Source: Candidatus Hydrothermarchaeum profundi
Lineage (GTDB): Archaea; Hydrothermarchaeota; Hydrothermarchaeia; Hydrothermarchaeales; Hydrothermarchaeaceae
NCBI GenBank assembly: GCA_002011125.2
Contig: MTMF02000009.1
Location: forward strand, 272,332 to 336,331
DNA: 64,000 nucleotides
Reading direction: 5' to 3'
Part shown: in pieces, positions 33,812-42,927 of the stretch
Position numbering within the stretch: position 1 is the stretch's first letter
Layout: each line of letters starts with the position of its first letter
Notes under the pieces: model-generated
The model's input: the letters and a program-made list of their open reading frames with translations, nothing else
What the model was told of the DNA's origin: nothing
Database searches by the model: none
Position numbers and translations under genes: made by a program

Positions 33812-36157
33812 TTGCCAGAAACAAAGAAAATAAAAATAGACAAGCTCAAAGGTAAGGGCCTTACCTTCGAGGATATGATAATAGAGTTTGGTAAAATAGA
33901 AGAAGAATGGGACGAGCCAATGGGTCCTACTCCTAAGCCAAATCTCCTCGCCTTAAGATCATGGGATAGAAAGCTTCTTGAGAGATATGAGCCTTTCTAT
34001 ACCCCAATCTGTGATATGTGTTGCCACTGTGCTTTTGGCAAATGCGATCTTAGTGGAGGGAAAAAAGGTGCATGTGGCATAACTATAAGAGCTCAGCAGG
34101 CGAGACAGATAGCCTTGGAGAGCGCCATAGGTACTGCCTGCCATGGAGCTCACGCAAGACACATGTTGGAGCATCAGATAAAAAGGAAAGGCAGAGATTA
34201 TCCAATAGACCTAGGCCTCAATGTTGCAACGGAGGCTCCTATAACTAGGACGATTGTAGGTATAAAGCCTAGAACTCTAGGAGATTTGGAGGAGGTAATG
34301 GATTACGCCGAAAAAGAATTGCAAAAAGTTCTTGCGTCTATCCATGCCGGCCAAGAGGGGGATTATATCGATTTTGAATCTAAGGCTTTGCATGTTGGAA
34401 TGATAGACAACTTGGTTAAGGAGGTAGGGGACCTAGCTCAGATTGTGGGATATGATTTCCCTAAGGGTGACCCTAATGCTCCTCTGATTGAATTCGGTGT
34501 GGGAACTATAGATCAAACTAAACCTGTGATTCTTGCCATAGGGCATAACGCTGCTCCAGGTGCTGAAATCATAGACTATTGCGAGAGACACAACCTCTCT
34601 GATAAGGTTGAGATAGCGGGCATATGCTGCTCTGCCCACGATTTAAGCCGCAAGAAGGATTCATGTAAGATAATTGGACCCTTATCTATGCAGACCCGTT
34701 TCGTGAGGTATGGTATAGCGGATGTTATCGTGCTTGACGAGCAGTGCGTTAGAACCGACTTACTTGAAGAAGCTATTAAGGTAAAAAGCCCAATAATTAC
34801 AACTAGCGAGCAAAACTGCCGAGGATTAGAAGACCGGACAGACGATAACCCGGAGAATATTGTTAGGGACTTAGTTGAGGGTAAGATTCCAGGGGTCTTT
34901 ATTCATGACCCAGCAAAGGTCGGGGAAGTAGCGGTTGAGGTGGCTTTAAAGATAGCTCCTCTGAGGAAGGATATTAAAGCTATCCCTGACACGAAAGAGC
35001 TTATAGCACAGGCATCTCGTTGCGTAGCTTGTGAAGCCTGCCAGAGAGTTTGCCCTGTGAACCTGCATATCTCCGAGGCTCTAAAAGAAGCTGAAAAAGG
35101 AAAGATAGATAAGTTGGCAGAGTTGAGAGACCTTTGTGTTGGATGCATAAGATGCGAGTCCGCTTGCCCCAAGGAGATACCAATAGTATCCCTAATGGAG
35201 AAGGCTGTAGAGAAACAGATCAAAGAAGAGAAATCTAAAATAAGAGCAGGTAGAGGACCAATCCTAGATACTGAGATTAGAAATGTGGGTCCACCTATTG
35301 TTTTTGGCGAGATCCCTGGTGTAGTTGCTTTCGCTGGGTGCTCCAATTATCCTAAGGGTGCTAAAGAGATAGGTGAAATAGCTGAGGAATTTCTGAAGAG
35401 AAGGTTCATTGTGACCTCTTCGGGATGCGCTGCCATGGCCTTGGCCCAATATAAAACAGAGGATGGTGAAACACTATATGAGAAATATCCTGGAATCTTC
35501 GACTCTGAAGGCCTCACTAACGTGGGTTCTTGTCTAGCTAATGCACATATCTTGGGCGCAGCGGTTAAGATACCGCACATATTTGCTAGGAGGAATCTCA
35601 GAGGGAACTTTGAGGAGATCGCTGACTATATCCTCAATAGGGTAGGAGCGGTTGGCGTAGTTTGGGGTACGTATTCTCAGAAGGCCCTTGCTATCGGAAC
35701 TGGGTTAAATAGGTGGGGTATACCTGTTATCCTTGGACCTCAGGGATCAAAATATAGGCGGCTCTACCTAGGTAGAAAAGATAAAGAAGAGAAGTGGGAG
35801 ATATATAACGCCAGGACAGGCGAAAGGGTAAAAGTAGATCCCACTCCAGGACATCTCACCTACGTTGTTGAAAGCAAAGAAGAGGCCATTGTCGCTATTG
35901 CTAAGCTTGTGATGAGACCTAATGACACTACTAAGGGGAGACAAATCAAGCTGGCCCACTATATCGATCTGCATAAAAGGTACATGGGAACTATGCCGGA
36001 TGACTTGCACCTTTATGTGCGAATAGAGGGAGACATACCTATGAATATGAAAGAAGAGGTCAAAGAGATATTAAAAGAGAAGGGCTGGAAAGAAAGGATA
36101 ATTCCTGATCCAACGCTTGTTGAAAGGCTTGTATGGAAAAAGGAGGCAAAGGCGTGA
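33812..36157 (+). CDS. cdhA: CO dehydrogenase/acetyl-CoA synthase alpha subunit
   Basis: A 781-residue Ni-Fe-S CO dehydrogenase of the archaeal ACDS complex, interconverting CO and CO2 for acetyl-CoA synthesis or cleavage. B/D-cluster ligands occur in CDMCCHCAFGKCDL and ACGI near residues 68-90. Two ferredoxin-type clusters are in CVACEACQRVCP and CVGCIRCESACP near 408 and 447. C-cluster residues lie in CCSAHD, SEQNCRG, AGCSNYP, SSGCAAMA and GSCLANAH. Length is standard. The start is TTG, 9 nt after the strong SD GGAGGG; no ATG is available before MIIEFGK. cdhB overlaps its stop. Confidence 0.95.
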   Translation: MPETKKIKIDKLKGKGLTFEDMIIEFGKIEEEWDEPMGPTPKPNLLALRSWDRKLLERYEPFYTPICDMCCHCAFGKCDLSGGKKGACGITIRAQQARQIALESAIGTACHGAHARHMLEHQIKRKGRDYPIDLGLNVATEAPITRTIVGIKPRTLGDLEEVMDYAEKELQKVLASIHAGQEGDYIDFESKALHVGMIDNLVKEVGDLAQIVGYDFPKGDPNAPLIEFGVGTIDQTKPVILAIGHNAAPGAEIIDYCERHNLSDKVEIAGICCSAHDLSRKKDSCKIIGPLSMQTRFVRYGIADVIVLDEQCVRTDLLEEAIKVKSPIITTSEQNCRGLEDRTDDNPENIVRDLVEGKIPGVFIHDPAKVGEVAVEVALKIAPLRKDIKAIPDTKELIAQASRCVACEACQRVCPVNLHISEALKEAEKGKIDKLAELRDLCVGCIRCESACPKEIPIVSLMEKAVEKQIKEEKSKIRAGRGPILDTEIRNVGPPIVFGEIPGVVAFAGCSNYPKGAKEIGEIAEEFLKRRFIVTSSGCAAMALAQYKTEDGETLYEKYPGIFDSEGLTNVGSCLANAHILGAAVKIPHIFARRNLRGNFEEIADYILNRVGAVGVVWGTYSQKALAIGTGLNRWGIPVILGPQGSKYRRLYLGRKDKEEKWEIYNARTGERVKVDPTPGHLTYVVESKEEAIVAIAKLVMRPNDTTKGRQIKLAHYIDLHKRYMGTMPDDLHLYVRIEGDIPMNMKEEVKEILKEKGWKERIIPDPTLVERLVWKKEAKA

Positions 36158-36669
36158 GAGTTACATCTTGGAGGATGGGACATGATCAAGGGCCTAGAAG
36201 AGCTTGGCCCATTAATCCAGATGCTGCTAGCAGGCTTATAAAAAAAGCTGAGAGGCCTGTTCTTGTAGTGGGCTCTGCTATAGAGGAAGTAGATGGGTTA
36301 ATAGATATAGCTGTGCGGGTATCTAAAACAGGGATACCTATCGCGGCGACTGGTCATTCGATAAAGTTCTTCGCAGATAAAGATGTTGATGTTGCTGAGG
36401 TAAACGTAGTAGAGATAACTAATATGCTCACTGATCCAGAATGGGAGGGTCTTGACGGTCAAGGGAAGCCTGATTTGGTGATAATTCTAGGTGTTAACCT
36501 TGATCTAACTAATCAGACTTTTTCAACGTTGAAGAATTTCACTGATATCCCCGGCCTTAACATTAGTAGGTACTATAATACTAATGCCACCTATTCTTTT
36601 CCAAACTTAGATAATGAGCTGTGGTTGGAGTACTTGAATCAGCTTTGTGAGAAGCTTGAAAGCGAGTGA
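36154..36669 (+). CDS. cdhB: CO dehydrogenase epsilon subunit
   Basis: A 171-residue epsilon subunit, which binds the alpha subunit and is thought to help electron transfer to an acceptor. The pattern is typical: RRAWPINPDAASRLIKKAERPVLVVGS, then IDIAVRVSKTGIPIAATGHS, and PDLVIILGVNLDLTNQTFSTLKNF, a Rossmann-like fold of the DHS class. GTG 36154 is chosen because it overlaps the cdhA TGA (GTGA) and follows the SD GGAGG at 36140. An in-frame ATG at 36133 would precede the SD. The beta, gamma and delta genes of the complex are not in this window. Confidence 0.92.
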   Translation: MRVTSWRMGHDQGPRRAWPINPDAASRLIKKAERPVLVVGSAIEEVDGLIDIAVRVSKTGIPIAATGHSIKFFADKDVDVAEVNVVEITNMLTDPEWEGLDGQGKPDLVIILGVNLDLTNQTFSTLKNFTDIPGLNISRYYNTNATYSFPNLDNELWLEYLNQLCEKLESE

Positions 36670-36733
36670 AACTGCTTCAATTGCACGCTGAGAACCGTAA
36701 GCCTTTCTTAGGGTAGCTTCTAAAGTAGTTTAT

Positions 36734-37774
36734 ATGATCGAGATAGACGGCTCATATGGGGAAGGTGGCGGACAGATACTTAGGACATCCCTTGCTCTGA
36801 GCTCTCTAATAAGAAAGCCTATTAAGATAACAAACATAAGGGCTAATAGACCCAAACCTGGGCTGGCAAGACAGCACTTTATAGGGATAAAAGCCCTTAA
36901 AGAGATAACTAACGCAGATGTAAAGGGGCTAGATATTGGATCGACTGAGATAGAGTTCTATCCGGATAAAATTGGATCAGGCAGGCATCGGATAGAGATA
37001 GGCACAGCCGGCAGCATTACACTAGTCTTGCAGGTTCTTTTTATACCCTGTGCTTTTGCTTCAGGAAAAGTCGTGTTAGAAATATCTGGCGGTACTGACG
37101 TAAAGTGGTCCCCACCTATCGATTATGTTAGTAAGGTGTTTTTACCTATAGCCGAGAGAATGGGGCTTCGAGCTAAGTTGGAACTGATATCGCGGGGGTA
37201 TTATCCTAAGGGAAATGGCAAGGTTAGAGTAGAAATCCATCCTGTTCATAGTTTTAAAGCGCTGAAAATCACTGAGCGAGGAGGGCTTAACTGTGTAAAA
37301 GGTGTGGCCCACTCTCTTAATCTTCCATGCCACATAGTTGAGAGGATGAGCAGGGCTGCTAAGGAAGTTCTCGAGGGATATAATTGCGATATATCTATTC
37401 AGTGTAAGAAGAACTTTTCAAGTGGGTGTGGGATAACTTTGTGGGCCGAGTATGAAAAAACCTCGCTTGGCTCTGGCTCTCTTGGCGAATTGGGAAAACC
37501 TGCGGAGGAGGTGGGTAGAGAAGCTGGTCTTGAGTTATTAAACGAGATCAGGGGTAAGAGCACGGTAGACCTTCATATGGGAGATCAAATACTACCCTAC
37601 ATGGCGCTTGCCAAGGGTACCTCTGAGATAGTTGTCAGAGAAGTGACATCGCATTTGAGGACCAACTTGTACATTATTGAAAAAATCTTAGGAAATAAAT
37701 TTAAGATAAGTGAGGTAGATGGAGAGTATCTTATAAGGACTAAGGGCCTTGGTTTTGAGAATGAGAGTCTTTAA
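36734..37774 (+). CDS. rtcA: RNA 3'-terminal phosphate cyclase
   Basis: A 346-residue RtcA, which converts RNA 3'-phosphates to 2',3'-cyclic phosphates using ATP. The N-terminal signature IDGSYGEGGGQILRTSLALS is intact, followed by RPKPGLARQH, GTAGSITLVLQ and GGTDVKWSPP. The catalytic histidine is in DLHMGDQILPYMALA near residue 275. The gene begins 65 nt after cdhB. Its last 35 nt overlap the 3' end of the convergent NOG1 gene. Confidence 0.95.
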   Translation: MIEIDGSYGEGGGQILRTSLALSSLIRKPIKITNIRANRPKPGLARQHFIGIKALKEITNADVKGLDIGSTEIEFYPDKIGSGRHRIEIGTAGSITLVLQVLFIPCAFASGKVVLEISGGTDVKWSPPIDYVSKVFLPIAERMGLRAKLELISRGYYPKGNGKVRVEIHPVHSFKALKITERGGLNCVKGVAHSLNLPCHIVERMSRAAKEVLEGYNCDISIQCKKNFSSGCGITLWAEYEKTSLGSGSLGELGKPAEEVGREAGLELLNEIRGKSTVDLHMGDQILPYMALAKGTSEIVVREVTSHLRTNLYIIEKILGNKFKISEVDGEYLIRTKGLGFENESL

Positions 37775-38735
37775 TTATTTCCTTTATTATTTCGGTTACT
37801 CCCTCTCCTGTTAAGGCAGAGCATGCCTTCGCTCCCTTTAGCTTCTTCTGTAGGTTATTTATCTCCTCGCTTGTCAGAAGATCTGCCTTGTTTAAAATCG
37901 GGATAACATGTGGGAATTCCTTTTTAATGCTGTGGTATATGTTCAACTGGGTCTTCAACTCGAAACCACAGCTTTCTGAGGGATCTAGTACAAATAACAC
38001 CTCATCTGCGAGATGCTTTAAAGCGAGGATCGCCTGCCTTTCAATAGGATTTCTATCTTCTAGAGGCCTATCCAATAAGCCAGGGGTATCTACGACTTGA
38101 TATCTCTGATGATTCGAGTGAAAATATCCGAGAAGGATTTTTTTCGTTGTGAATGGGTAACTTTCAACCTTCGGTGTAGCCGTTGTTAGAGCTCTCAGAA
38201 GAGTTGACTTCCCCACATTTGGAGCGCCTGCAATAACTATAGTAAAGGTTTCCTCGACAACAGGGAATTCATTAACGGTTTCTTTCACCTTTGCTAGAAA
38301 TTCTAAGTCTTCAGATAGCTTTTTTATCAAAGATGCAAGCCTGCCGTAGAACTCGCTGCGGGATCTATAAATAACTTCCAGCTCCTTTGCTTTGCCCAGC
38401 TTAGAGTTATAGGCTTTTTCCAGATTTTTCACTTTCTTTATTGTTTCATTGATATTTTTTACTGTGCTCTTGATCTTGTCGATTCCTATAAGGGCTTCTA
38501 TTAGCTCGTGATAAAAGGGCGGGAGATCATCCCAATTAGTTTTTAGGAGTTCACCAAGTTTTCGTTGAACTGTTTTAGAAGCCGTCATAATTTTGGTTCT
38601 TTCAGACCTTCTGATTCTGGTTCTCTTGGGCCCGCCTTTATATAATGCCCTTTTGCCTTCCTTAGCCGCTCTTCTGAACGCTAGAGCCACTAGCTCATCA
38701 GCGGTTAAAATGTGCGGTAGCTTAGGAATCTTCAT
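37740..38735 (-). CDS. NOG1-family GTPase (archaeal)
   Basis: A 331-residue TRAFAC GTPase of the NOG1/Obg group involved in large-subunit ribosome assembly. An N-terminal helical domain (TASKTVQRKLGELLKTNW, DDLPPFYHELIEALIG) is followed by G1 GAPNVGKST near residue 173, G3 DTPGLLDRP near 219, and G4 NKAD near 289. The eukaryotic C-terminal extension is absent, as usual for archaea. It starts behind an SD-like AAGGAGG. The convergent overlap with rtcA covers the last 11 codons. Confidence 0.92.
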   Translation of the reverse strand: MKIPKLPHILTADELVALAFRRAAKEGKRALYKGGPKRTRIRRSERTKIMTASKTVQRKLGELLKTNWDDLPPFYHELIEALIGIDKIKSTVKNINETIKKVKNLEKAYNSKLGKAKELEVIYRSRSEFYGRLASLIKKLSEDLEFLAKVKETVNEFPVVEETFTIVIAGAPNVGKSTLLRALTTATPKVESYPFTTKKILLGYFHSNHQRYQVVDTPGLLDRPLEDRNPIERQAILALKHLADEVLFVLDPSESCGFELKTQLNIYHSIKKEFPHVIPILNKADLLTSEEINNLQKKLKGAKACSALTGEGVTEIIKEIIKDSHSQNQGP

Positions 38736-38811
38736 ATTTAAATAGTATCCTCCTTAGCTTGTTCTTAAACTATTCTTTTTATTTTGTCAACTGGTATTCT
38801 AGTAATCCAAA

Positions 38812-38846
38812 ATTTTATATATGAATATTTGATTAATTGTTCATAT
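38812..38846 (+). promoter_or_regulatory. TATA box and CadC-type operator of the cadmium operon
   Basis: The TATA-like ttttatatatg (38813-38823) is followed by an inverted repeat, ATATGAA (38819-38825) and TTCATAT (38840-38846), which runs into ATG 38845. TGAA-N14-TTCA with AT flanks is the shape of ArsR/SmtB-family operators. A repressor bound here would cover the transcription start and the leaderless start codon. Confidence 0.55.
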
Positions 38847-39198
38847 GGACAGAGATGATGTTTGTGAAATTGAACATGTGAATGAAAAAGCTGTTCAAGA
38901 AGTAAAATCCAATATGTTTGATGACCAAACGATCTTAAAGATAGCAAATATCTCTAAAATTTTAGGTGACGCTACCAGAGTAAAAATATTATTTGCATTA
39001 TCGCAAAAAGAGTTGTGTGTTTGCGATTTAGCATCTTTGCTTGGTATGAGTCAATCCGCTATTTCTCATCAGCTGAGATTGTTAAGGAATACTAATCTAG
39101 TTAAGTTTAGAAGAGAAGGAAAAGTTGTCTATTACTCTCTTTCTGATGAACACGTAATAAAATTAATTGAAATTGGAGCTGCACATGCACAAGAATGA
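38845..39198 (+). CDS. cadC: ArsR/SmtB-family metal-sensing repressor (CadC-like)
   Basis: A 117-residue winged-helix repressor. The helix-turn-helix is in [26 protein letters not shown]. The alpha-3N metal site shows Cys58 and Cys60 (ELCVCD) and an N-terminal Cys7. The fourth ligand of staphylococcal CadC (Cys11) is His11 here. A C-terminal [15 protein letters not shown] resembles the alpha-5 zinc site of SmtB (D..H...H). Metal binding should release it from the operator overlapping its own start. It precedes a small membrane protein and a P-type ATPase. Confidence 0.9.
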   Translation: MDRDDVCEIEHVNEKAVQEVKSNMFDDQTILKIANISKILGDATRVKILFALSQKELCVCDLASLLGMSQSAISHQLRLLRNTNLVKFRREGKVVYYSLSDEHVIKLIEIGAAHAQE

Positions 39199-39222
39199 TC
39201 TAAAGATAAGGAGGTAGAAAAA

Positions 39223-39423
39223 ATAAATACAAAAGATTGGCTTTTAGCGGGCATTGAAACTTTGGCGTGGTATGGATTTATTTACTATTCACTTTACAGT
39301 ATAAAGAACCCTGTTAATCTATTTGTTAGTGCATCAGTTTTGTTGGTTTTGGCATACATTGGAACTATTTCCTGCCCTTGGTTCAGAAGAACTGAAGCTT
39401 TCAAAAAAATGCTTAGAGAGTAG
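39223..39423 (+). CDS. Small two-helix membrane protein of the cadmium operon (ATA start)
   Basis: A 66-codon frame lying between cadC and cadA, without an ATG, GTG or TTG before its first helix. A strong SD (AAGGAGGT, 39208-39215) lies 7 nt upstream of ATA 39223, so a rare ATA start is likely. The protein begins INTKDWLLAGIETLAW, has two hydrophobic helices (GFIYYSLYSI and VSASVLLVLAYIGTI), then CPWFRRTEAFKKMLRE. The position suggests a small accessory to the metal exporter. An in-frame TTG farther down would remove the first helix. Family not recognised. Confidence 0.6.
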   Translation: MNTKDWLLAGIETLAWYGFIYYSLYSIKNPVNLFVSASVLLVLAYIGTISCPWFRRTEAFKKMLRE

Positions 39424-39451
39424 ATAACAAATCCTCTAGAGAGAATTAATA

Positions 39452-41389
39452 ATGAAAGAAACACATAACCATAAAACTGAGAAGAGTTGCTCTACTTGTC
39501 CAACTGATATTTTTGATGAAAAAGAACCTTTATGGAAACAGAAGGGTATTTTGATTATTATAATCGCTGGGATACTCTTCGGTATCGGGCTATATTTAGA
39601 GTTTTTAGCACATCAATATTTATTTGCCCAGATTTTATTTCTTGCGGTTGTGCTGATCTCCGGGCATAGCCTCATAAAAGAAGGGCTCTTTTCTGTATGG
39701 AAAAGAAGATTGGATATAAATTTTCTAATAAGCATCGCAGCTGCAGGAGCTTTTTTAATTGGTCACGGTGAAGAAGGCGCGGCGGTCATATTTCTGTTTT
39801 ATATCGCAGAATTTTTAGAAGATTATGCTACCGAACGTGCAAGAAAATCCGTCGCTTCACTTTTGAAACTTGCACCTGAAATGGCAACGATAAGGAAAAA
39901 TGCAACAGAAGTAAGAGTTCATGTGCATGAGGTCAAAGTCGGAGATATCCTTGTAGTCAAACCTGGTGATAAAATACCTTTAGATGGAATTGTAATTAAA
40001 GGGTCCTCATCAGTAAACCAGGCTCCGATCACTGGTGAAAGCATGCCTGTCCCTAAAGTAAAAGGGGACTATGTCTTTGCTGGAACTATTAATGGAGAGG
40101 GCTATCTTGAAATAAAGGTAACAAAAAAATCAGATGAAACCATACTATCAAAGATAGTCAAGATTGTGGAGGAAGCACAAAAAGAAAAATCAAAAACAGA
40201 AGCATTTATTGACAGGTTTGCTAAATATTACACTCCAAGTGTTGTAATTCTGGCTTTTCTTACCATGACTTTCCCACCTCTGGTTTTTGGCTTGGAGTTC
40301 AGTGAATGGTTTTATAGGGCACTAGTATTACTTGTGGTTTCCTGTCCCTGTGCATTGGCAATTTCAACTCCTGTTTCGATAGTTTCTGGACTGACTTCTG
40401 CTGCAAAAAACGGGGTTTTAATAAAAGGTGGAAGTTATCTTGAAGAAATCAAAAATGTCAAAGTGATTGTGTTTGATAAAACAGGGACATTAACAGAGGG
40501 GAAACCTGAGGTAATAGATGTCATCGCGTTAAATGAATATTCCGAGAAGGACGTGTTACAGATAGGGGCTTCTCTTGAATCAAGATCTACACATCCACTT
40601 GCCGAGGCTATTATAGAAAAAGCAAAAGAAGAGAATGTTAAATTAAAAGATGTTCGAGCATTTAAATCAATAGCTGGTAAGGGATTGAAAGGCAGAATTG
40701 AGGGAAAAAGATTTTATGTAGGAAGCAAGAGCTTCTTTAAGGAATTGGGTATTGAATTTCCTGATAAACTGCTTGGAGATATTGAAGAGGAGGGGAAGAC
40801 AGCAGTCTTAATAGGCAACGAAAAACATGTTATTGGAATAATTGCATTAATGGACAAGATAAGAGAGGCTTCTTATAGTCTTATAAAAGAGCTGAAGGCC
40901 AAGGGAATAACGACAATAATGCTTACTGGAGATAATGAAAAAGTTGCGAGAGTAATTGCGGAAAGACTTAAGATCGATGCATATTATGCTGAACTTCTAC
41001 CAGAGGATAAGGTGGAGGTAATTAATGAGCTGTTAAAAAAACATGAACATATAGTTATGATCGGTGACGGTGTGAATGATGCCCCTGCTCTGGCTAAGGC
41101 TCATGTTGGAATTGCCATGGGGGCTATTGGTTCTGATGTAGCAATAGAAACTTCAGATATTGCTCTGATGCACGATGATTTGACAAAGGTAAACTATCTT
41201 ATCAATTTAAGCAAGAAGACAATGTCTGTTGTAAAACAAAACGTTTTAGTCTCAATTTTAATTAAAGGTTCTTTTGCAATCTTGGCATTTCCAGGAATAA
41301 TCACTCTGTGGCTAGCTGTTGCTGTTGGTGATATGGGGTTGAGTTTGGCTGTTATATTAAATGCTTTAAGGATTGGAAGGGAAAAGTGA
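39452..41389 (+). CDS. cadA: Heavy-metal P1B-type ATPase (Cd/Zn/Pb exporter)
   Basis: A 645-residue metal pump. The N-terminus has only a short H/C-rich segment (HNHKTEKSCSTCP) in place of the usual HMA domain. The transmembrane metal site SCPCALA is near residue 298, the phosphorylation motif DKTGTLTEG near 344, the HP motif in STHPLAEA near 390 and GDGVNDAPAL near 545. The CPC site with a CadC-type regulator indicates Cd(II)/Zn(II)/Pb(II) export. It is the last gene of a three-gene operon. Confidence 0.93.
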   Translation: MKETHNHKTEKSCSTCPTDIFDEKEPLWKQKGILIIIIAGILFGIGLYLEFLAHQYLFAQILFLAVVLISGHSLIKEGLFSVWKRRLDINFLISIAAAGAFLIGHGEEGAAVIFLFYIAEFLEDYATERARKSVASLLKLAPEMATIRKNATEVRVHVHEVKVGDILVVKPGDKIPLDGIVIKGSSSVNQAPITGESMPVPKVKGDYVFAGTINGEGYLEIKVTKKSDETILSKIVKIVEEAQKEKSKTEAFIDRFAKYYTPSVVILAFLTMTFPPLVFGLEFSEWFYRALVLLVVSCPCALAISTPVSIVSGLTSAAKNGVLIKGGSYLEEIKNVKVIVFDKTGTLTEGKPEVIDVIALNEYSEKDVLQIGASLESRSTHPLAEAIIEKAKEENVKLKDVRAFKSIAGKGLKGRIEGKRFYVGSKSFFKELGIEFPDKLLGDIEEEGKTAVLIGNEKHVIGIIALMDKIREASYSLIKELKAKGITTIMLTGDNEKVARVIAERLKIDAYYAELLPEDKVEVINELLKKHEHIVMIGDGVNDAPALAKAHVGIAMGAIGSDVAIETSDIALMHDDLTKVNYLINLSKKTMSVVKQNVLVSILIKGSFAILAFPGIITLWLAVAVGDMGLSLAVILNALRIGREK

Positions 41390-41696
41390 AAGTAATTTCT
41401 CCAAAAAGTCAATGAACCTTTTTTGGAAAGTTTAGGTAGAGGTTGTCCCTTAGTCACCTTGTCTTCTATGGGCTGCTTTATGGCATCTGTTATTCCTACC
41501 CAGTCTCGTCTCCTTTTAATGATATTCTATTTATTTCGGCTTTTCACTTCTTGATTCTTAACCTGCTACTCTATAAACCTTAATTCAACAATTTTTTCTT
41601 TATACTTAACAGTAAATTAAAAAAGACTATTTACTATTTCAGAATATAATATTTCATGGATAATCATTATATATTTTGAAATGCTTATCGTTTTAT
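41390..41696. other. 307-bp stretch without a complete gene
   Basis: On the minus strand a coding-like piece reads RRRDWVGITDAIKQPIEDK and VTKGQPLPKLSKKGSL between about 41515 and 41410, without a start and running into the cadA 3' end. It may be a relic of a small gene. The TATA-like tatattttgaaa near 41664-41676 belongs to the downstream CBS gene. Confidence 0.35.
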
Positions 41697-42602
41697 ATGA
41701 AACTCACACCGGTGCAAAGAGAAGTACTTTTAGCCTTATTTGATTTATATCACAGGTCTAGAGGAGAAGCTATTAAGGGGGAGGATATAGCTCGTTTGAT
41801 AAACAGAAACCCCGGGACGATTAGGAACCAAATGCAGGCCCTAAGATCACTGGGCTTGGTAGAAGGCGTTCCGGGGCCTAAAGGAGGCTATAGGCCTACC
41901 CGTGAAGGGTATACTTCTCTGAATATGACTAAGTTTGAAAAAGAGGCGCCTGTACCGATCTGGATAAACGATACAGCATTGGAGTCACTTAGCGTGACCG
42001 AGGTAGACCTTATTAGCATTCCAGACCCTAATAGCTGTAAAGCCTACGTCCGCTGTGTTGGAGACCTGAAAAATCTTCAGGTTGGACAGAAGGTTAGGAT
42101 TGGTCCAATGCCAATTACAAAGCTCATTATGGAGGGGACTGTGATAGGCAGAGACGATATAGACAATGTACTCCTTATTGAGATAATGGAGATGATCTCG
42201 ATACCTAAAGAGAAAATTATTGACATTGCTACTAAAAATGTCACATCAATATCCCCGAAGCAGTCTGTTAGAGATGCTGCTAAGATATTATTGAAGGAGA
42301 AGATCAGAGGGGTACCTGTGTTATACAACGGCACTCCAGTAGGGATAATCTCAACAACTGATGTAGCTAGGGCTCTCGCGATGGGTATGGAGGATAGTAG
42401 TGTCAGAGAGCTGATGACCTCTAATGTTCTGACAATCCATCAGGACGCCTATCTATGGCAAGCGATAGAGAAGATGGAGAACTATAATATAAGCAGACTT
42501 ATCGTAGTAGACTCAGATGGGAAGGTTAAAGGTATTGTGACGAGGACGGACATATTGTGCAGGATCGGTAAGCTGTGCCAGGCTATTTCCTCCTTCTCCT
42601 GA
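41697..42602 (+). CDS. HTH and two-CBS-domain regulator
   Basis: A 301-residue protein. Residues 1-65 are a winged helix (KLTPVQREVLLALFDLYH, EDIARLINRNPGTIRNQMQALRSLGLV). A middle beta-rich domain of about 100 residues (APVPIWINDTALESLSV ... RIGPMPITKLIMEGTVIGRDD) precedes two CBS motifs (from about residues 180 and 240). CBS pairs bind adenosine ligands such as AMP, ATP or SAM, so this is probably an energy- or cofactor-sensing transcription factor. ATG 41697 is chosen over 41676 because a TATA-like box lies about 26 nt upstream. It overlaps hisE convergently by 20 nt. Confidence 0.82.
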   Translation: MKLTPVQREVLLALFDLYHRSRGEAIKGEDIARLINRNPGTIRNQMQALRSLGLVEGVPGPKGGYRPTREGYTSLNMTKFEKEAPVPIWINDTALESLSVTEVDLISIPDPNSCKAYVRCVGDLKNLQVGQKVRIGPMPITKLIMEGTVIGRDDIDNVLLIEIMEMISIPKEKIIDIATKNVTSISPKQSVRDAAKILLKEKIRGVPVLYNGTPVGIISTTDVARALAMGMEDSSVRELMTSNVLTIHQDAYLWQAIEKMENYNISRLIVVDSDGKVKGIVTRTDILCRIGKLCQAISSFS

Positions 42603-42861
42603 GCTCTTCATATACTTCCTCCAGCTCTATGTCTTTATAACCCAGTAGCACCAAGAGGTGAAATAGTAGGTCTGCTGTTTCAGAAACTATCTCGCTACGT
42701 GAATCTTTCTTAGAGGCTAGGATTACTTCAACTGCCTCCTCGCCGATTTTTTCTAGGATTTTATCTTCGCCTTTAGACATTAAGCTTGCGACGTAAGATA
42801 CTGGGGGAGGATTCTTTTTTCTTTCCTTTATAACCCTAAAAACTTCGTCTAGAATATTCAT
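42583..42861 (-). CDS. hisE: Phosphoribosyl-ATP pyrophosphatase
   Basis: A 92-residue MazG-like all-alpha NTP pyrophosphatase for the second step of histidine synthesis. It has YVASLMSKGEDKILEKIGEEAVEVILA with the metal-binding E-x-x-E-E, then SETADLLFHLLVLLGYKDI with the conserved E-x-x-D. The length is standard for free-standing HisE. A TATA-like atatataaaa lies about 27 nt before ATG 42861. No other his genes are adjacent. Confidence 0.93.
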   Translation of the reverse strand: MNILDEVFRVIKERKKNPPPVSYVASLMSKGEDKILEKIGEEAVEVILASKKDSRSEIVSETADLLFHLLVLLGYKDIELEEVYEELRRRRK

Positions 42862-42927
42862 CCATCTGGCTATTTAAATCCGGTTTTTATATATTTTTTC
42901 TTACTTAACCTAGCTTTTTAGTTCATA

